From: an uncultured Candidatus Saccharibacteria bacterium
GTDB lineage: Bacteria > Patescibacteriota > Saccharimonadia > Saccharimonadales > Saccharimonadaceae
DNA: 64,000 nucleotides
Direction of reading: 5' to 3'
Assembly (NCBI GenBank): GCA_937936045.1
Contig: CALGXC010000004.1
Span: 248,001-312,000 of the forward strand
The notes beneath the pieces are model-generated. The model did not search any database and had not been told where the DNA came from. It saw only the letters and a list, made by a program, of their open reading frames with translations. The translations under genes were made by a program, and so were the position numbers. Of the stretch, positions 26,333-34,434 are shown in pieces; position 1 is the stretch's first letter, and the number at the start of each line of letters is the position of its first letter.

Positions 26333-27243
26333 TAAACCACCGCCTTTCGCACGGAGTTAAACGCCCTAATCTTTGACTCCACCACTTCCTGTACGGCAGC
26401 ATAAACTGGCGGCATTAATTTAACAATAGCATACTCATTTGGATTTTCTCGCAAGGTTTTCTCCAAAGTCGTTCGGAAAGCGTAGCGCATATCAGAATTG
26501 ATATTGATTTTAGAAACGCCAATTTTCGCAGCGTCCTCAAAATAATGTAGCGGTGTGCCAGACCCACCGTGTAACGAAATCTGACAATAAATCGCCTCAC
26601 GAATGTCAGCCAACAAATCCAAATCCAACACTTTCGGAACTGGATATTTGCCATGCAAATTGCCAATCGCCGCCGCAAAAGTATCAATTCCAGTCGCCTC
26701 AACAAACGCACGCGCACCCTCTGGCGTAGAGAAAGTCTTTTTTATCTCCTCATAATTTATATCTTCTGTATGAACATTTGAACTTCCGCCAAAATAATGC
26801 GGCTCAGATTCCACCAACGCGCCAGTAAACTTGGCATACTCAACAACTTCACGAGTCTTCGCAATAATTTCCTCATCAGAAGCATCGTGATTCGCCTGAG
26901 AAATATCAATATGAATAAACTCATATCCAGCGTCAATCGCTCGCTTACAACCCTCAACCGTCGGACCATGGTCCAAATTCAAATACATTTCAATTCCGTA
27001 CTCAGCCTTATAATTGTCCACCAAATCGCGAACGTTCTCTAGACCCATAGCCTTCACTTCGGCGTCAGAAACCTCAACTAACACTGGCGATTGGAGCTTT
27101 TGTGCCGCCCGTGCCACCGCAATCAACGTCTCTTGATTGTCAATATTAAACGCTCCAACAGCAAAGCGTTGCGCTCGTGTTCGCTGCATTAAATGACGCG
27201 CCCGCGTCGTGTTTTTCCGAATCTCTGAAATCGATAATCCCAT
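26332..27243 (-). CDS. fba: Class II fructose-bisphosphate aldolase family protein
   Basis: 303 aa, zinc-dependent aldolase splitting a ketose 1,6-bisphosphate into DHAP and glyceraldehyde 3-phosphate. Motifs: VGAFNIDNQETLIAVARAAQ, LNLDHGPTVEGCKRAID with a zinc His, AIGNLHGKYP with the second His, and SLHGGSGTPLHYFEDAAK with the third, followed by INSDMRYAFR for phosphate binding. Fructose- versus tagatose-bisphosphate preference is open. First gene of a three-gene run with the PfkB kinase. Confidence 0.9.
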   Translation of the reverse strand: MGLSISEIRKNTTRARHLMQRTRAQRFAVGAFNIDNQETLIAVARAAQKLQSPVLVEVSDAEVKAMGLENVRDLVDNYKAEYGIEMYLNLDHGPTVEGCKRAIDAGYEFIHIDISQANHDASDEEIIAKTREVVEYAKFTGALVESEPHYFGGSSNVHTEDINYEEIKKTFSTPEGARAFVEATGIDTFAAAIGNLHGKYPVPKVLDLDLLADIREAIYCQISLHGGSGTPLHYFEDAAKIGVSKININSDMRYAFRTTLEKTLRENPNEYAIVKLMPPVYAAVQEVVESKIRAFNSVRKAVV

Positions 27244-27302
27244 ACTGCCCCCTAAAATACTTATGGTAATTATATCAATTACCGCCCGCTATGCCAAGAG
27301 AA

Positions 27303-27334
27303 TTGACATTTTACGTAATTAGTGATAATATAAA
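27303..27334 (+). promoter_or_regulatory. Promoter of structured locus 3
   Basis: TTGACA (27303-27308), 17-bp spacer, TAATAT (27326-27331). The spacer ends ATTAGTGATA as in locus 1. CTTTCACTC follows instead of AGCTTTT, so this is the most divergent of the six. Confidence 0.7.
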
Positions 27335-27338
27335 ATAA

Positions 27339-27370
27339 CTTTCACTCAAGGCTTTGTCTTAGGGTGGAAG
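27339..27370 (+). promoter_or_regulatory. 5' hairpin of locus 3
   Basis: CTTTCACTC (27339-27347) pairs with GGGTGGAAG (27362-27370) in a 9-bp stem with three G-U pairs and a 14-nt loop, at the expected transcript start. Confidence 0.5.
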
Positions 27371-27405
27371 AGTCCTTTGTCCTCGAGCATCAAGAAAGGA
27401 AAAAA

Positions 27406-27603
27406 ATGAGCCCTATCGCGAAGATGGCTAAATTTATGTTCGATGCATCTATCACCATCGTCGTGCTACTCGGTGCGGCATGGTTGGTGATAACCATTCA
27501 CTTCTTCGTAACCTACGGGCCACTTGAAGCTGTCACATTTGCCCTAGGGAGCTTAGCGCTCATCTCGCTTATCTACGGTATGATACACCACGGCAAACCG
27601 TAG
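27406..27603 (+). CDS. Small two-helix membrane protein of locus 3
   Basis: 65 aa from ATG 27406, which follows AAAGGAAAAAA. Two transmembrane segments: residues about 15-35 (ITIVVLLGAAWLVITIHFF) and 40-58 (AVTFALGSLALISLIYGMI), joined by VTYGPLE. A hairpin topology with short tails is likely. The last codons lie inside a perfect 11-bp inverted repeat (27568-27578 with 27598-27608). No family recognised. Confidence 0.6.
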   Translation: MSPIAKMAKFMFDASITIVVLLGAAWLVITIHFFVTYGPLEAVTFALGSLALISLIYGMIHHGKP

Positions 27604-27614
27604 ATAAGCACACA

Positions 27615-27680
27615 CCCGTCAGGACTACTGCTTTGAGGTCTTTAATTAGATCTTGGCAGTAGCTCCTGGCGGGCTTTTTA
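27615..27680 (+). terminator. Terminator of locus 3
   Basis: CCCGTCAGGA (27615-27624) with TCCTGGCGGG (27664-27673), extended inward by CTACTGC with GCAGTAG and AGGTCT with AGATCT, then CTTTTTA. A very long, classical intrinsic terminator that ends at the convergent transketolase stop. Confidence 0.9.
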
Positions 27681-28640
27681 CTGGAGAAAATTGACAACAC
27701 TACGAACAATTGAATCGACATCCAAACCGTGCTTTTGCCACAATTCAGACATTTTGCCCGACTCTCCAAACGTGTCATTGACACCAATTCGCTTCATCTT
27801 CACCGGCAAATTCTCACTAAGAATTTCTGCCACGCTTGAGCCAAATCCACCAGCAATCTGCCCTTCTTCCGCCGTAATGACAGCTTGGCATTTTTGAGCT
27901 GCGTTAAGTACAGCCTCTTCATCCAGCGGCTTGATCGTCGAAAAATGAATCACCTCCGCCTGAATGTCATATTCATTCGCGAGCTTTTCCGCCGCCAACA
28001 ACAATTGATAAGTCATCACACCAGTTCCAAACAAAGCAACATCTTTGCCGCACCTCAACGTATAGCTTTTTCCAATCTCAAAAGTAGATTGATTTAGGAA
28101 TAACGCCGTTTTTTCTCTTGGCAATCTTACGTAGTTTGGGCGTTTATCTCCAGCCATTGCCGCCACCATTAACTTGGCTTCATTAGCGTCGCCTGGCGCC
28201 AACACTACCATATTAGGCAAACTTCGCATCAGCGCAATATCTTCCAACATTTGATGCGTTGCGCCATCTGGACCGACATTTAACCCAGCATGAGAACCTA
28301 CCAACTTGACCGGCTGATTATTCAAGCAAATCGTCGTGCGAATCTGCTCCCAGTTGCGACCCGGACTAAACGCCGCATAACTGGCCGCAAACGGAATATT
28401 TCCCATAGCCGCCAACCCAGACGCTACGGTAACCAAATTTTGCTCCGCTACGCCAACTTCAATTGCCCGCGGACTCCCGATTTCCTCGTAAAACTTACCA
28501 AAGCCAACGCTTTCCATCAAATCCGCGCTCAGCGCCACCACCAAATTATTTTTCTTCGCAATATCCACCAAGCCTTCGCCAAAGCCAACGCGAATTGCCG
28601 CAAGTTCTGAATTCTGCCAATTCTCCATTAAGAAACTCAT
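27678..28640 (-). CDS. Transketolase, C-terminal (PYR plus C-terminal domain) subunit
   Basis: 320 aa, the second half of a split transketolase. It contributes the pyrimidine-binding domain: SADLMESVGFGKFYEE, AVEVGVAEQNLVTVASGLA-like segment with the catalytic Glu in VAEQN, and SHAGLNVGPDGATHQMLED. The C-terminal domain has ITAEEGQIAGGFGSSVAEIL. Needs the N-terminal subunit encoded directly upstream (4-bp overlap) for TPP binding. Two-subunit transketolases of this type occur in archaea and several bacterial lineages. Confidence 0.9.
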   Translation of the reverse strand: MSFLMENWQNSELAAIRVGFGEGLVDIAKKNNLVVALSADLMESVGFGKFYEEIGSPRAIEVGVAEQNLVTVASGLAAMGNIPFAASYAAFSPGRNWEQIRTTICLNNQPVKLVGSHAGLNVGPDGATHQMLEDIALMRSLPNMVVLAPGDANEAKLMVAAMAGDKRPNYVRLPREKTALFLNQSTFEIGKSYTLRCGKDVALFGTGVMTYQLLLAAEKLANEYDIQAEVIHFSTIKPLDEEAVLNAAQKCQAVITAEEGQIAGGFGSSVAEILSENLPVKMKRIGVNDTFGESGKMSELWQKHGLDVDSIVRSVVNFLQ

Positions 28641-29473
28641 TCGCCACCTCCTTCACTCAACTGAGCAAGCGCCCGCTCCGCTTCCTCGGCGTTTGGAGAT
28701 TTTCCATGCCAATGGTAATCATATTCCATAAAATCAACGCCACGACCAGGAATTGTATGCGCAATTATCACGCTCGGCTGCCGAGAATTCTTTGCCTTAT
28801 CAATCGCCTGAATTATCGCCAAATGATCATGCCCGTCAATCTCCTGCACATTCCAGCCAAAACTTCGCCATTTATCAGCCAACTCACCTAGCGGCATCAC
28901 CTTTTCCGTATCGCCACCAATCTGAATATTATTTCTATCAACAATCGCAATCAAATTCGCCAGATTATATTTTTTCGCAAACATCGCCGCTTCCCAAATA
29001 TTCCCTTCATCCAGCTCGCCATCACCCAAACTACAGTAAACGAATCGCTCAGAATTACCGCCCAAATATTGCAATGAATACGCCATGCCGGCCGCCTGAC
29101 TTAGACCGCACCCCAAAGGACCGCTAGTCGTTTCAATTCCCGGTAAACTGCCGCGTTCTGGATGACCTTGAAGCTTGGAACCAAATTTTCGCAAATTAAT
29201 CAGCTCTTTTTTGTCAAAAAATCCCCGCTCCGCCAGCGTGGCATATAAAAGTGGCGCATAATGACCGTTGCTCATCACGAAAATATCCCGATCTTCCCAA
29301 TTAGGATTCTCAGGATCTAGTCGCATGGCATGAAAATACAAAACCGCCATAACGTCAGCAAAACCCAAACACCCAGCCGAATGCCCCGAACCAGCCTCAG
29401 ATAATTCGCAAATAACAGACTTTCGTAATTGTTGCGATATTTTCTTCAATTTCACTATTTGGTCGGCATTCAT
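28637..29473 (-). CDS. Transketolase, N-terminal (TPP-binding) subunit
   Basis: 278 aa. ELSEAGSGHSAGCLGFADVMAVL for substrate contacts. TSGPLGCGLSQAAGMAY and the TPP motif from GDGELDEGNIWEAAMFA to VDRNN hold Mg-TPP. With the C-terminal subunit it moves two-carbon units between sugar phosphates, the non-oxidative pentose phosphate route. Operon order rpiB-rpe-tktN-tktC is tight, with 1-4 bp overlaps. Confidence 0.92.
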   Translation of the reverse strand: MNADQIVKLKKISQQLRKSVICELSEAGSGHSAGCLGFADVMAVLYFHAMRLDPENPNWEDRDIFVMSNGHYAPLLYATLAERGFFDKKELINLRKFGSKLQGHPERGSLPGIETTSGPLGCGLSQAAGMAYSLQYLGGNSERFVYCSLGDGELDEGNIWEAAMFAKKYNLANLIAIVDRNNIQIGGDTEKVMPLGELADKWRSFGWNVQEIDGHDHLAIIQAIDKAKNSRQPSVIIAHTIPGRGVDFMEYDYHWHGKSPNAEEAERALAQLSEGGGE

Positions 29474-30123
29474 TAAAGCACGCTCGTTTTATTAATCTCC
29501 TGCTGCAATCTGGAGAAAATAGCGCGAGGATCTGACGATTTCTGAATAACGCCGCCAACGTTCAGAACGTTAACACCGCCCTGAACCAAACTGTACGCAT
29601 TATCTACAGCCACTCCACCATCCCATCCGATTTCAACACTAGGATTAATAGCCTTAATGAGTCGTATTTTTTCTAGCTGCATAAGACTAGCAGTTCCGCC
29701 AAATCGCCCCAGTTCACCGCTAAAAATCATCACATGATCTGCTATTTTTATCAATTCCTCAACCGTTCGCGGAACCGTTGGCTTAAGTAGTGCCAGCCCC
29801 GCCATAATTCCAGCTTGACGAATCTGCATAAGCGCAGTCTTCACATCTCCCGTCGCCTCTGCGTGAATAATAATCATATGCGGTCTTAAGGCAATCAACT
29901 TCGGAACATACTCAGCAACATCATTAACCATTGCATGAATATCAATCATCCAACCCTCCGGCGCCCATAATTCTGAAATTCCGACAGTCAAAGTTGGAGC
30001 AAATTCGCCATCAGAAATGTCAATATGTACACGCTCAACAAGCCCAGTTATTTTATTAACTTGCTCTTTGTATTGTTCGGCATTTTCTGCCAAAATTGCT
30101 GGTGCGATTACAGAATTACTCAT
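29473..30123 (-). CDS. rpe: Ribulose-phosphate 3-epimerase
   Basis: 216 aa TIM barrel. VHIDISDGEFAPTLTVGI matches the HxD metal site, MIDIHAMVNDVAEYV the second, and EIGWDGGVAVDNAYSLVQGG the C-terminal phosphate site with the catalytic Asp. Some substitutions (IHAM for LHLM) make it a divergent member. Interconverts ribulose 5-phosphate and xylulose 5-phosphate. Overlaps tktN by one base and rpiB by four. Confidence 0.88.
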   Translation of the reverse strand: MSNSVIAPAILAENAEQYKEQVNKITGLVERVHIDISDGEFAPTLTVGISELWAPEGWMIDIHAMVNDVAEYVPKLIALRPHMIIIHAEATGDVKTALMQIRQAGIMAGLALLKPTVPRTVEELIKIADHVMIFSGELGRFGGTASLMQLEKIRLIKAINPSVEIGWDGGVAVDNAYSLVQGGVNVLNVGGVIQKSSDPRAIFSRLQQEINKTSVL

Positions 30124-30572
30124 GACAATTCATCCAATTGCGCATTACGCCTATTAAATCGCGGAGCATTCGCGTAAGGAGTGTTCAGCCACGTTTCCAC
30201 AATTCCTTTCCACGCCGATTCGTTATCTTCCAAAACTCGCGCCGGCAAACATAGAACATTCGAATCGTTATCTTGGCGCGTCATTTTTGCCTCAAACGCA
30301 TCCCAAATCACGCTGGCTCGAATTCCCTTAAAGCGGTTCGCCGCCATACACATTCCTTGACCGCCGCCGCAAATTAATATCGCACGCGGATCTTTACTAT
30401 CATCGCCAATGACCTTCAACGCCGCCGCCTGCGCGAATTGCGGAAAATCGTCATCAGGATTTAATTCTACACCGCCAACGTCTTGAACGTCATAGCCATT
30501 CTTAACCAAATAGGCAAAAACTTTTTCCTTCAAAATAAAGCCACGATGGTCAGATCCGAGATAGATTTTCAT
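30120..30572 (-). CDS. rpiB: Ribose-5-phosphate isomerase B
   Basis: 150 aa. IYLGSDHRGFILKEKVFAYL at the N terminus and AILICGGGQGMCMAANRFKG, with the active-site Cys in the CGGGxGM loop (CGTGIGM in many homologues). NDSNVLCLPARVLEDNES follows. First gene of the pentose-phosphate operon. It diverges from structured locus 4, whose promoter starts about 90 bp upstream. Confidence 0.92.
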   Translation of the reverse strand: MKIYLGSDHRGFILKEKVFAYLVKNGYDVQDVGGVELNPDDDFPQFAQAAALKVIGDDSKDPRAILICGGGQGMCMAANRFKGIRASVIWDAFEAKMTRQDNDSNVLCLPARVLEDNESAWKGIVETWLNTPYANAPRFNRRNAQLDELS

Positions 30573-30645
30573 AATTTTAGTATAAGCATTTTCGGTGATT
30601 TTTGCAAGGAAAAGTTAGGTATTTTATCAGAGGTAGGGTATAGCT

Positions 30646-30692
30646 ATTTGACAAAAAGTATTGACATTTCGCGGCTGGTATGATATATATCA
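30646..30692 (+). promoter_or_regulatory. Promoter of structured locus 4
   Basis: TTTGACAAAA, then TTGACA (30661-30666), 17 bp, TATATA (30684-30689) and TCAGCTTTTC. The double TTGACA unit matches locus 1, and TATATATCAGCTTTT matches locus 6 exactly. Confidence 0.75.
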
Positions 30693-30791
30693 GCTTTTCA
30701 AACCGTGAAAAGCAACTAACCGGGGAGTTCACCCCGGTTGAGGTCGCGGTTCTGAAAGGCCGCACCTCAAAATTTCTCTGAAAGGAGAAAT
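30693..30791 (+). promoter_or_regulatory. Leader of locus 4 with four successive hairpins
   Basis: 1: GCTTTTCA (30693-30700) with TGAAAAGC (30706-30713). 2: AACCGGGG (30718-30725) with CCCCGGTT (30732-30739). 3: GAGGT/GCGG (30740-30749) with CCGC/ACCTC (30760-3068). 4: ATTTCTC (30772-30778) with GAGAAAT (30785-30791). The fourth contains the AAAGGAG ribosome-binding site, so it can block initiation at GTG 30793. All stems are perfect except one bulge. Confidence 0.75.
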
Positions 30792-30792
30792 C

Positions 30793-31134
30793 GTGTCTAC
30801 TGCTCGTAGTACACTCATTATTCTGCTGCTTGCCGTGTTCGGGTTGACCGGGTTGACCGGATGTGCAGACGTCAGCGACGTCTGGACTCAGGACCTTGTC
30901 AAGGCGGGGTTCACCGACCCCGTCCCCATCAATGACTCGGGGGAAGCCGCAGGGGTAATCATGGCCTCGGCCGGCAGTTGTAGGATTCGGTTTGTCATTG
31001 ACAGGCAAACCGACACAATATACGCGGAGGTCCCAGGCAGTGATATCTCTGACGAACCTTCGTTCGTCAGAAGCCCATCACTTGAAATCTTGAAGCAGGA
31101 CGAGAGATTCTCGTCCTGCTTCGGAGAAGATTGA
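30793..31134 (+). CDS. Small lipoprotein of locus 4
   Basis: 113 aa from GTG 30793. A short basic start and hydrophobic core end in the lipobox LTGC at residues 21-24 or close (LTGLTGCAD), so the mature protein is probably lipid-anchored outside. Two further cysteines (SAGSCRIRF and RFSSCFGED) could pair. The body is acidic with a beta pattern (RIRFVIDRQTDTIYAEV). No family recognised. The 3' coding part holds two perfect hairpins (31048-31071 and 31092-31122). Codons are clearly more G+C-rich than in gap or rpiB. Confidence 0.65.
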   Translation: MSTARSTLIILLLAVFGLTGLTGCADVSDVWTQDLVKAGFTDPVPINDSGEAAGVIMASAGSCRIRFVIDRQTDTIYAEVPGSDISDEPSFVRSPSLEILKQDERFSSCFGED

Positions 31135-31139
31135 GGCGC

Positions 31140-31227
31140 CGCGCCAGCAGAAGGCGCGCTAAGATAAATATTCTGTAAAACCGCCGAAAATCCCGGCGTC
31201 CCCGCACCACCACGGTGCGGGGTTATT
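31140..31227 (+). terminator. Structured 3' end and terminator of locus 4
   Basis: CGCGCC with GGCGCG (31140-31158), CGCCG with CGGCG (31182-31198), and the terminator CCCCGCACC (31200-31208) with GGTGCGGGG (31214-31222) followed by TTATTTCCTTTTT. Three hairpins in a row between the stop and the convergent gap gene. Confidence 0.8.
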
Positions 31228-31246
31228 TCCTTTTTGGAAGATGGCC

Positions 31247-32269
31247 TTATTCACTCTTTTTCAGATAATACGCCACATCCGCCACCAGTTCAACCAGCCG
31301 GTTAGAATAGCCCCATTCGTTGTCATACCAGACCATAACCTTGATCAGATTACCGCCAACTACCTTCGTCAACGGAAGATCAACAATTCCAGAATATGAA
31401 TTGCCAATGAAGTCGCGACTCACCAAAGGTTCCTCAGAAACACCCAAAATGCCTTGATAGAAATTACTCTGGGCGGCTTTTTTGAACGCGTCATTTACCT
31501 GCTCGACAGTCACATCACGTCGCAGAAGCGCCGTCACGTCGCTAAGCGACACCACTGGAGTCGGTACGCGCACGCTAAGTCCGTCAAACTTTCCAGTTAA
31601 TTGCGGCAAGGTTTTAGTTACAGCAATTGCGGCGCCAGTCGTAGTCGGGACAATGTTTTCGGCGGCATTGCGACCTTCTCTAAGATCCTTGGATGGCGCA
31701 TCCTGAAGCTTTTGACTAGCCGTATAACTATGCACCGTCGTTAGCATTGACTTTTCAACGCCAAATTCCGCGTCCAAAATCGCCATAACCGCGCCCAAAG
31801 AATTGGTCGTACAGCTAGCATTAGACACGATTGGTGTCGCGTTTTTCACCTTGTCATCGTTAGTCCCTAAAACAATTGTATCGACTCCCTCAGACTTCGT
31901 CGGACCACTGATAACCACACGCTTTGCGCCAGCCGTTAAGTGCTTGCCTGCGCCATCTTTATCGGTGAAAAATCCTGTCGATTCAATCACCACATCAATT
32001 CCCAAATCTCGCCACGGCAGATTTTCTGGATCTTTCTCAGCCAACACCTTAACCGACTTACCCTCAATAATCAGCTCGTTTTCCGTAAAATCAACTTGAC
32101 GTCCGTACTCACCGTAATTGCTATCATGCTTCAACAAATACGCCAAAGTTTTCGTGTCAGTCAAATCATTGATCGCAACAATCTCTAAGTCGCTTCGCTC
32201 GTTAGCAATCTTAAACGCATTGCGTCCGATTCGCCCGAAGCCGTTAATTGCTATTCTCGTTACAGCCAT
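31247..32269 (-). CDS. gap: Glyceraldehyde-3-phosphate dehydrogenase
   Basis: 340 aa. INGFGRIGRNAFKIANER for NAD binding, SNASCTTNSLGAVMAILD with the catalytic Cys, HSYTASQKLQDAPSKDLREG with the active-site His nearby, and WYDNEWGYSNRLVEL at the C terminus. Standard length, glycolytic type. Good AGGGAGGG RBS. Divergent from the RelA/SpoT gene. Confidence 0.97.
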   Translation of the reverse strand: MAVTRIAINGFGRIGRNAFKIANERSDLEIVAINDLTDTKTLAYLLKHDSNYGEYGRQVDFTENELIIEGKSVKVLAEKDPENLPWRDLGIDVVIESTGFFTDKDGAGKHLTAGAKRVVISGPTKSEGVDTIVLGTNDDKVKNATPIVSNASCTTNSLGAVMAILDAEFGVEKSMLTTVHSYTASQKLQDAPSKDLREGRNAAENIVPTTTGAAIAVTKTLPQLTGKFDGLSVRVPTPVVSLSDVTALLRRDVTVEQVNDAFKKAAQSNFYQGILGVSEEPLVSRDFIGNSYSGIVDLPLTKVVGGNLIKVMVWYDNEWGYSNRLVELVADVAYYLKKSE

Positions 32270-32339
32270 ATCGCCCTCCCTGTTAGATATTTTCGCTTTA
32301 GCTTTTCTTAATTATACTACAAAGTTGTATAATATAAAC

Positions 32340-33857
32340 ATGACGCGCGAAGAGTTATTATCAATCGCTGAACAAAAATACGACGAAGTGCCAGTATTGG
32401 TTTTAGCGAGCGCAATTGATTATGCCACGGAAAAGCACGCTGGACAAAAGCGCAAAAGTGGCGAACCCTACATTAATCACCCATTGGCAGTGGCGGGAAT
32501 TCTGATTGAATGGGGTATGGATATTGATACGGTTGTGGCGGGAGTTCTACACGACACCGTTGAAGATACTGACGCAACTTTGGACGATTTGGAAAGTTTG
32601 TTTGGACGCGATGTGGCGTTTCTGGTGGATGGCGTAACTAAAGTTTCACAAGCTCGTGCCGGGATGCGAAACTTGGATAGTTATTTGCCACACACGAAGG
32701 ACAATTTGACCAAATTGATGATTGCCGTGGGCGAAGATGTGCGCGTGATAATTATCAAGCTAGCCGACCGCCTGCACAACATGCGAACCTTGCAATTTAT
32801 GACGCCAGAAAAGCAGAAAAAAATTGCCAGAGAGACAATTGAGGTTTTTGCGCCGCTGGCCGACCGCTTAAATATGGGGCGAGTTCGCGTTCAATTGGAA
32901 GAGCTGAGTTTTAGATATTTGATGCCGAAAGCTTTTCAAGAAACCAAAAATTTGATGGACAGTCGACTGAAAAAATCGCAACGAAAATTGGATCACGTTC
33001 GTCGTGAAGTTGAAGCGCGATTGAAGGCGGAAAAGCTGGTTTTCCAGATGGACGGACGCGTTAAGAGTGTTTATAGTCTGTTTAAGAAATTGGACAAAGT
33101 TGGCGATATTGATAAGATTTACGATTTGATTGCCCTGAGGATAATTGTCGACGATTTATCGACTGGATATTTGGTTCTGGGGATTTTACATGATATGTAT
33201 CAGCCGATGTACGAGAGGATTAAAGATTACGTTGCCAATCCAAAGCCAAATGGCTATCAAAGCTTGCATACAACCGTGCAAACTCCGAGCGGACAAATTG
33301 TCGAATTCCAGATTCGAACCAAAGAAATGCACGAATACGCCGAGCGTGGTTTGGCCGCCAGCTTCCATTATAATGAGCAAAAATTGACCGACGCCTATAA
33401 AAAAGGAAAAATCGGAACTATGCCAGCCGATTTGTCGTGGATTCGCGAACTTCAAGAAGCCGCCGCTTTAATTAGCGAAGGAAAGCGATTTGACTCCAAC
33501 AAATTCCGAATGAAGCTGTTTTCTGATAGGATTTTTGTGTACTCACCAAAGGGCGATATTTATGATTTGCCTCGCGGAGCGTTTCCCTTGGATTATGCCT
33601 ACCGAATTCACTCCGACATTGCGGCGCGCGCAAGCGGTTTTAAGATCAATGACGTAATGAAGCCATTCAATTACAAATTACAGCACGGCGACACAATTGA
33701 AGTCTTAACAAGCAAATCCGCTCGTCCAAAACCAGATTGGCGGGACGTCATAATTACACCACACGCCAAAGATAAATTGCGCTTACAATTATCCCGCTCA
33801 AACGGCATTTTACAACAATTAACTGGCGGCGTTTCCTCGCTCTTCCGACACAAGTAA
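32340..33857 (+). CDS. RelA/SpoT family (p)ppGpp synthetase/hydrolase
   Basis: 505 aa. HD hydrolase domain with GVLHDTVEDTDATLDDL and KLADRLHNMRTL; synthetase domain with GRVKSVYSLFKKL, YDLIALRIIVDD, and NPKPNGYQSLHTTV; C-terminal TGS domain (FVYSPKGDIYDLPRGAFPLD). The usual helical, zinc-finger and ACT domains after TGS are missing, so it is a shortened Rel. This may alter ribosome sensing. ATG 32340 is 6 nt after TATAAT (32328-32333), so leaderless; longer upstream reading is not transcribed from this promoter. Confidence 0.92.
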   Translation: MTREELLSIAEQKYDEVPVLVLASAIDYATEKHAGQKRKSGEPYINHPLAVAGILIEWGMDIDTVVAGVLHDTVEDTDATLDDLESLFGRDVAFLVDGVTKVSQARAGMRNLDSYLPHTKDNLTKLMIAVGEDVRVIIIKLADRLHNMRTLQFMTPEKQKKIARETIEVFAPLADRLNMGRVRVQLEELSFRYLMPKAFQETKNLMDSRLKKSQRKLDHVRREVEARLKAEKLVFQMDGRVKSVYSLFKKLDKVGDIDKIYDLIALRIIVDDLSTGYLVLGILHDMYQPMYERIKDYVANPKPNGYQSLHTTVQTPSGQIVEFQIRTKEMHEYAERGLAASFHYNEQKLTDAYKKGKIGTMPADLSWIRELQEAAALISEGKRFDSNKFRMKLFSDRIFVYSPKGDIYDLPRGAFPLDYAYRIHSDIAARASGFKINDVMKPFNYKLQHGDTIEVLTSKSARPKPDWRDVIITPHAKDKLRLQLSRSNGILQQLTGGVSSLFRHK

Positions 33858-33899
33858 CGCTCGCCAGTCTCTCGGTTTTAATCAATAATCAAACGTGAT

Positions 33900-34430
33900 T
33901 TATTTTTCGTTCCAACGAGTAATTGACTCGCGGATAATTTGCTTTGCCCTTTCTACGTCACCAAAGCCCTTGACTACAGTTGAACCAGGCTTCTTCAAAT
34001 CCTTGTAGTGATTGAAGTGGTGCTCAATCTGCTTCAACAATTGTGGAGGTAGGTCTTCTAGTGAGTTGATTGCGTTGCCCGTGTTTCGGTCGTCGGCTGG
34101 CACAACGATAACCTTGTCGTCAACTTCATTATCATCAACAAATTCCAACACGCCGATAACCTTTGCCTCCATAAAAATACCGGTCGTCAACGGTTCGTCG
34201 GTGATAATTAGCGCGTCCAATTCGTCGCCATCTTCATCCAAAGTCTGCGGAATGAAACCGTAGTTTGTTGGCTTTGCAAAAATAGCTGGCTCAACACGGT
34301 CCAACTGCATCACTGCAATCTCACGGTTCCATTCAATTTTATGACTTGATCCCTGTGGAATCTCAATAACTACATTTACGATGCCATTTTCGATATCACC
34401 AGGTGTTAAAATTTGATTAAAATCTGCCAT
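33900..34430 (-). CDS. ppa: Inorganic pyrophosphatase (family I)
   Basis: 176 aa from ATG 34430, chosen because GAGAGGAGT precedes it and the family starts here; a longer ORF extends into trxB. NVVIEIPQGSSHKIEWN, then the signature DEDGDELDALIITDEP with the metal Asp residues, and KVIVVPADDRNTGN. Hydrolyses PPi to drive biosynthetic reactions. It lies 4 bp after trxB on the same strand. Confidence 0.95.
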   Translation of the reverse strand: MADFNQILTPGDIENGIVNVVIEIPQGSSHKIEWNREIAVMQLDRVEPAIFAKPTNYGFIPQTLDEDGDELDALIITDEPLTTGIFMEAKVIGVLEFVDDNEVDDKVIVVPADDRNTGNAINSLEDLPPQLLKQIEHHFNHYKDLKKPGSTVVKGFGDVERAKQIIRESITRWNEK

Positions 34431-34434
34431 TTTT

